Source: Candidatus Izemoplasmatales bacterium (lineage in GTDB: Bacteria; Bacillota_I; Bacilli_A; Izemoplasmatales; Hujiaoplasmataceae). Taken from it: 7,953 nucleotides of DNA. Location of the stretch: assembly GCA_028707415.1 (NCBI GenBank), contig JAQWBC010000035.1, positions 1 through 7,953 of the forward strand, given 5' to 3'. Each line of letters starts with the position of its first letter. The first letter of the stretch is position 1. Under the pieces are notes generated by a model, which was not told the origin of the DNA, made no database searches, and worked only from the letters and a program-made list of their open reading frames with translations. This document shows, in pieces, positions 5,343 to 7,953 of the stretch. Made by a program: the position numbers and the translations under genes.

Positions 5343-7525
5343 TTGATCACCCTCTCGATGGAGAACACACCTCGTATCTTTTGAAGATTAACAATGATTT
5401 GGTCAAGTTCCATTAGATTACCAATCTCCATCCGCAAGCGAATGTTGGCATCGCGCAAGCGATTTGCTTGAGCGGAAACAAGATTAATCTTTGCTTTGTT
5501 GGCGGTCGCAACATTAATGATTTCCGCTAAAATATTATCGCGATTAGAAACCATAATCTTCAGGTTTGTTTCATATTTTTTGAGCATGTTGGTGCCCCAA
5601 AAAACATCAATCAATCGTTCAGGTTCAAAACTATTAACGTTTTTGCATTCCCGACGATGAACGGCGATACCAGTGCCTTTGGTGACAAACCCAACAATAT
5701 CGTCCCCGAGAACGGGCGAACAACATCGCGCTAACTTAACACTCGGATTGGTTAAGCCCTCAACGATGACATTGATGTCATTGTGCAGCGTTCTCAATTT
5801 ACCGGATTTCTTCATTTCCGGAGTCCGATTAATGCTTTCAATCAGTTCTTCTTCGGAAAGAGTCTCTTTGCCCGTCAATTGATTAATGGCTGCGATTGGG
5901 GATAAGATATTCTTACCAATCTCGTAATACATATCATCAATTGATCGGATGCCTTTAGCTTCAAACAAGTCTTTACAGATTTTATCGGTTAATTCAATTT
6001 TCAGATGTTTAGCGGCTAATTCCGTTTCATACTCTTTAAGGCCTTTTTCAATTAAATAGTCACGTCGTTGCCGGTTAAGAAAGTTTTTTATTTTACTCCG
6101 AGCGTTCGATGTTTTAGCTATTTTCAGCCAATTATCATTAGGGCCGACCGCATTTTGACTGGTTCTAATTTCAACAACGTCGCCGGTTTTCAAAGTATAC
6201 TCAAGAGGAACAATTTTACCGTTGACAATCGCCCCAACGGTTTTTTCGCCCAAGTTGGTATGAATCCGGAAAGCGAAATCAATGGGAGTTGCCCCTGCGG
6301 AAAGATCGATAATATCGCCTTTGGGAGTAAACACATAGACATTGGCATTCAAGATGTCATCGGTAAAAATATTGAGAATTTCTTCATCGGTATTGGACTC
6401 TTCGGTATATTTTATTAGTTCAGAATACCACCGGAGTTTCGATGAAACGATATCTTCGAGATTTTTCCTGGATGAACCGTATGATTCTTGATATGCCCAG
6501 TGAGCGGCAACACCTTTTTCGGCAATCTCGTCCATCTCATGGGTTCGGATTTGAATTTCATAGATTTTTCCACGATAGACAACTGTAGTGTGAAGCGACT
6601 GGTACATATTGGGTTTGGGCATCGCTACATAATCTTTAAAACGCCCCGGAACGGGAACAAATTTGGAATGGACAATACCAATTGCGCGATAACAATCCGA
6701 AATCGAATCGACAATAATCCTTAAAGCCAATAAATCATTAATTTCTTCAAACTCAAGACCCTTAACCTGCATTTTCCGATAGACGGAGTAAATGTTTTTA
6801 ATTCGCCCGTTAATCGAAAAATGGAGGTCCTCGCTATGTAATAATGCTTCCAATTCCTTTTGCATCAAGCCGACATCAACCTCGCGTGAGCCTTTTTTAT
6901 CTTTGATTTGGCGCGCGATTTCATCGTATTCTTCGGGGTAAAGGTACTTAAAAGCAATGTCTTCGAGCTCAGCTTTCAACCGATACATACCCAATCGATG
7001 GGCAATCGGAGCGAAAATATCAAGAGTCTCCCGAGAAATTCGGATTTGCCGTTCATGATCTAAGTGCGAAAGCGTGCGCATATTATTTAGCCGATCAGAG
7101 AGTTTTACTAAAATAACCCGAATATCCTTAGCCATTGCCAAAACCATTTTTTGATGGTTTTTAACTTGCTCTGAAGCCTTAGTTCCTTCATATTGTAACA
7201 AATGCAATTTTGTTAAGCCTTCGACAATATCGGCGATTTCATCGCCAAAAATGGTTTTAACCTCCACATATGTCGCTTCGGTATCCTCTAAAATATCGTG
7301 AAGAAGCCCGGCAACAATCGTCACGGGATCAACTCGGTATTCTGCCAAAGTAATGGCGACATTAATCGGATGCATAATGTATGGATCTCCGGATTTACGC
7401 AGTTGACCACCGTGTTTTTCATAAGCAAAATCGAACGCTTTTCGGATTAACTCCAAGTGTTCGGGTCGCGATAGATACATCGATATTGATTTGTAAAGCG
7501 ATTGGAATATTTCTTCGCGTTCCAT
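5339..7525 (-). CDS. rel: Bifunctional (p)ppGpp synthetase/hydrolase (long RelA/SpoT homologue)
   Basis: A 728-residue cytoplasmic, ribosome-associated stringent-response enzyme that makes (p)ppGpp from ATP plus GDP/GTP and also hydrolyses it. The N-terminal HD hydrolase looks intact: H52 (YIMHPI), H76-D77 (LLHDILED) and D144/N148 (KLSDRLNNMR). The synthetase domain has G240-R241, D264 and E323 (EIQIRT), plus RFKD at 295-298, the RXKD signature of bifunctional enzymes (monofunctional RelA has EXDD). A TGS domain follows at about 394-455, a helical region, the conserved Cys pair C601-C602 with its H/C-containing finger (about 597-629), and a C-terminal ACT domain (about 655-728). Length and domain order are normal for Bacillota Rel. 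The ATG at 7525 fits the N-terminus; its ribosome site (AAAGGGA) is weaker than those of its neighbours. The TGA stop overlaps the dtd start as ATGA, suggesting coupled translation. Confidence 0.97.
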   Translation of the reverse strand: MEREEIFQSLYKSISMYLSRPEHLELIRKAFDFAYEKHGGQLRKSGDPYIMHPINVAITLAEYRVDPVTIVAGLLHDILEDTEATYVEVKTIFGDEIADIVEGLTKLHLLQYEGTKASEQVKNHQKMVLAMAKDIRVILVKLSDRLNNMRTLSHLDHERQIRISRETLDIFAPIAHRLGMYRLKAELEDIAFKYLYPEEYDEIARQIKDKKGSREVDVGLMQKELEALLHSEDLHFSINGRIKNIYSVYRKMQVKGLEFEEINDLLALRIIVDSISDCYRAIGIVHSKFVPVPGRFKDYVAMPKPNMYQSLHTTVVYRGKIYEIQIRTHEMDEIAEKGVAAHWAYQESYGSSRKNLEDIVSSKLRWYSELIKYTEESNTDEEILNIFTDDILNANVYVFTPKGDIIDLSAGATPIDFAFRIHTNLGEKTVGAIVNGKIVPLEYTLKTGDVVEIRTSQNAVGPNDNWLKIAKTSNARSKIKNFLNRQRRDYLIEKGLKEYETELAAKHLKIELTDKICKDLFEAKGIRSIDDMYYEIGKNILSPIAAINQLTGKETLSEEELIESINRTPEMKKSGKLRTLHNDINVIVEGLTNPSVKLARCCSPVLGDDIVGFVTKGTGIAVHRRECKNVNSFEPERLIDVFWGTNMLKKYETNLKIMVSNRDNILAEIINVATANKAKINLVSAQANRLRDANIRLRMEIGNLMELDQIIVNLQKIRGVFSIERVIK

Positions 7526-7548
7526 GGGTAATTTTCCCTTTCCGGGGT

Positions 7549-7953
7549 CTAGTATTTAATTAAAGTTTTAATCGGATACCCTTTGAGGTTTTTTATTCCT
7601 TCTAAATCGACTAATTCGATGATAAATCCAAGCCCAACGACGATTCCCCCGGCTGCTTCAATTAGTTTCACTGTCGCACCAATGGTACCACCGGTGGCTA
7701 GAAGGTCATCAACAATGAAGACCCTTTGTCCGGGTTTGACACCGTCTTTGTGCATGCAAAGGGTGTTCTTGCCATATTCGAGGTCATAATCATATTTTAT
7801 CGTTGCTTGTGGCAGTTTACCCGGCTTACGAACGGGAACGAAGCCTAACCCCATCGCATAGGCAACTGCTGAACCGATAATGAACCCTCTGGCATCGGGA
7901 CCGACAATCACTTCAGCGTGTTGACTTTTAGCAAAATCAGCAATCGCGTTGAC
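7549..7953 (-). CDS. apt: Adenine phosphoribosyltransferase, N-terminus cut by the window edge
   Basis: Cytoplasmic purine-salvage enzyme converting adenine and PRPP to AMP and pyrophosphate. The reading frame stays open to the right edge and gives 134 residues. An internal GTG near 7911 is not the start, because family sequence continues upstream of it (VNAIADFAKSQHAEVIVGPD). Visible motifs are GPDARGFIIG (partial residues 18-27), the VRKPGKLP segment (41-48) and the PRPP-binding loop VFIVDDLLATGGT (78-90). The C-terminus ends in LIKY, much like the LMKY ending I recall for Bacillus Apt. Family members are about 170 residues, so roughly 35-40 N-terminal residues lie outside the window. It ends in TAG, 23 bases before rel, and is probably co-transcribed with it. 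The apt-rel pairing is typical of Bacillota. Identification is very secure. Confidence 0.96.
   Translation of the reverse strand, partial: VNAIADFAKSQHAEVIVGPDARGFIIGSAVAYAMGLGFVPVRKPGKLPQATIKYDYDLEYGKNTLCMHKDGVKPGQRVFIVDDLLATGGTIGATVKLIEAAGGIVVGLGFIIELVDLEGIKNLKGYPIKTLIKY

Noticed and set aside
1..7953. UGA read as tryptophan (Mycoplasma code)
   Set aside because: TGA ends rel, the AI-2E gene and tcdA exactly at overlaps with the next start, and tryptophans in conserved motifs (for example GCFWG of MsrA) use TGG.
1..7953. CRISPR array, insertion sequence, tRNA/rRNA gene or phage-like module
   Set aside because: No regularly spaced repeats, transposase or integrase frames, terminal inverted repeats or tRNA-like cloverleaf were seen. 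Nearly the whole window is accounted for by housekeeping genes.

Overview
The window reads as chromosomal DNA of a low-GC Gram-positive-type bacterium (Bacillota or a relative such as the Acholeplasma/Izemoplasma group). The apt-rel-dtd-hisS order is the familiar Bacillota arrangement, the Shine-Dalgarno sequences are strong (AGGAGG types), and the promoters match the sigma-A consensus. UGA is used as a genuine stop codon: rel, the AI-2E permease gene and tcdA all end in TGA inside stop/start overlaps. That argues against a Mycoplasma-type code. All recognised genes lie on the minus strand, so transcription runs from high to low coordinates.

Right part (7953 to 4887): an operon entering from beyond the right edge. 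It holds apt (N-terminus cut off), the bifunctional (p)ppGpp synthetase/hydrolase rel, and dtd, whose start overlaps the rel stop (ATGA). Together these cover purine salvage, stringent control and clearance of mischarged D-aminoacyl-tRNA.

Middle (4873 to 3112): acpP (acyl carrier protein) stands between dtd and hisS with its own near-perfect promoter (TTGACT-17-TATAAT). It is followed by a strong intrinsic terminator that ends only about 10 bases before the hisS ribosome binding site, so hisS probably depends on read-through or on control of that terminator. hisS encodes a complete histidyl-tRNA synthetase with an unusual C-terminal tail rich in cysteine. A weaker, AT-rich terminator candidate overlaps the hisS stop.

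Left part (3101 to 1): a second operon led by an extended -10 promoter (TGATATAAT). It contains an AI-2E-family permease, an unrecognised four-helix membrane protein, tcdA (ct6A tRNA modification), msrA (methionine sulfoxide reductase) and a 53-residue remnant of psuG (pseudouridine-5'-phosphate glycosidase). The junctions are tight: TGATG between permease and membrane protein, a GC-rich hairpin before tcdA, ATGA between tcdA and msrA, and 11 bases between msrA and the psuG remnant. A modest hairpin after the remnant probably ends the transcript.

No new multi-gene system is evident. Most of the window is ordinary housekeeping. The points worth a second look are the Cys-rich HisRS tail, the truncated but apparently still translatable psuG start, the terminator pressed against hisS, acpP placed next to rel, and the unknown membrane protein.
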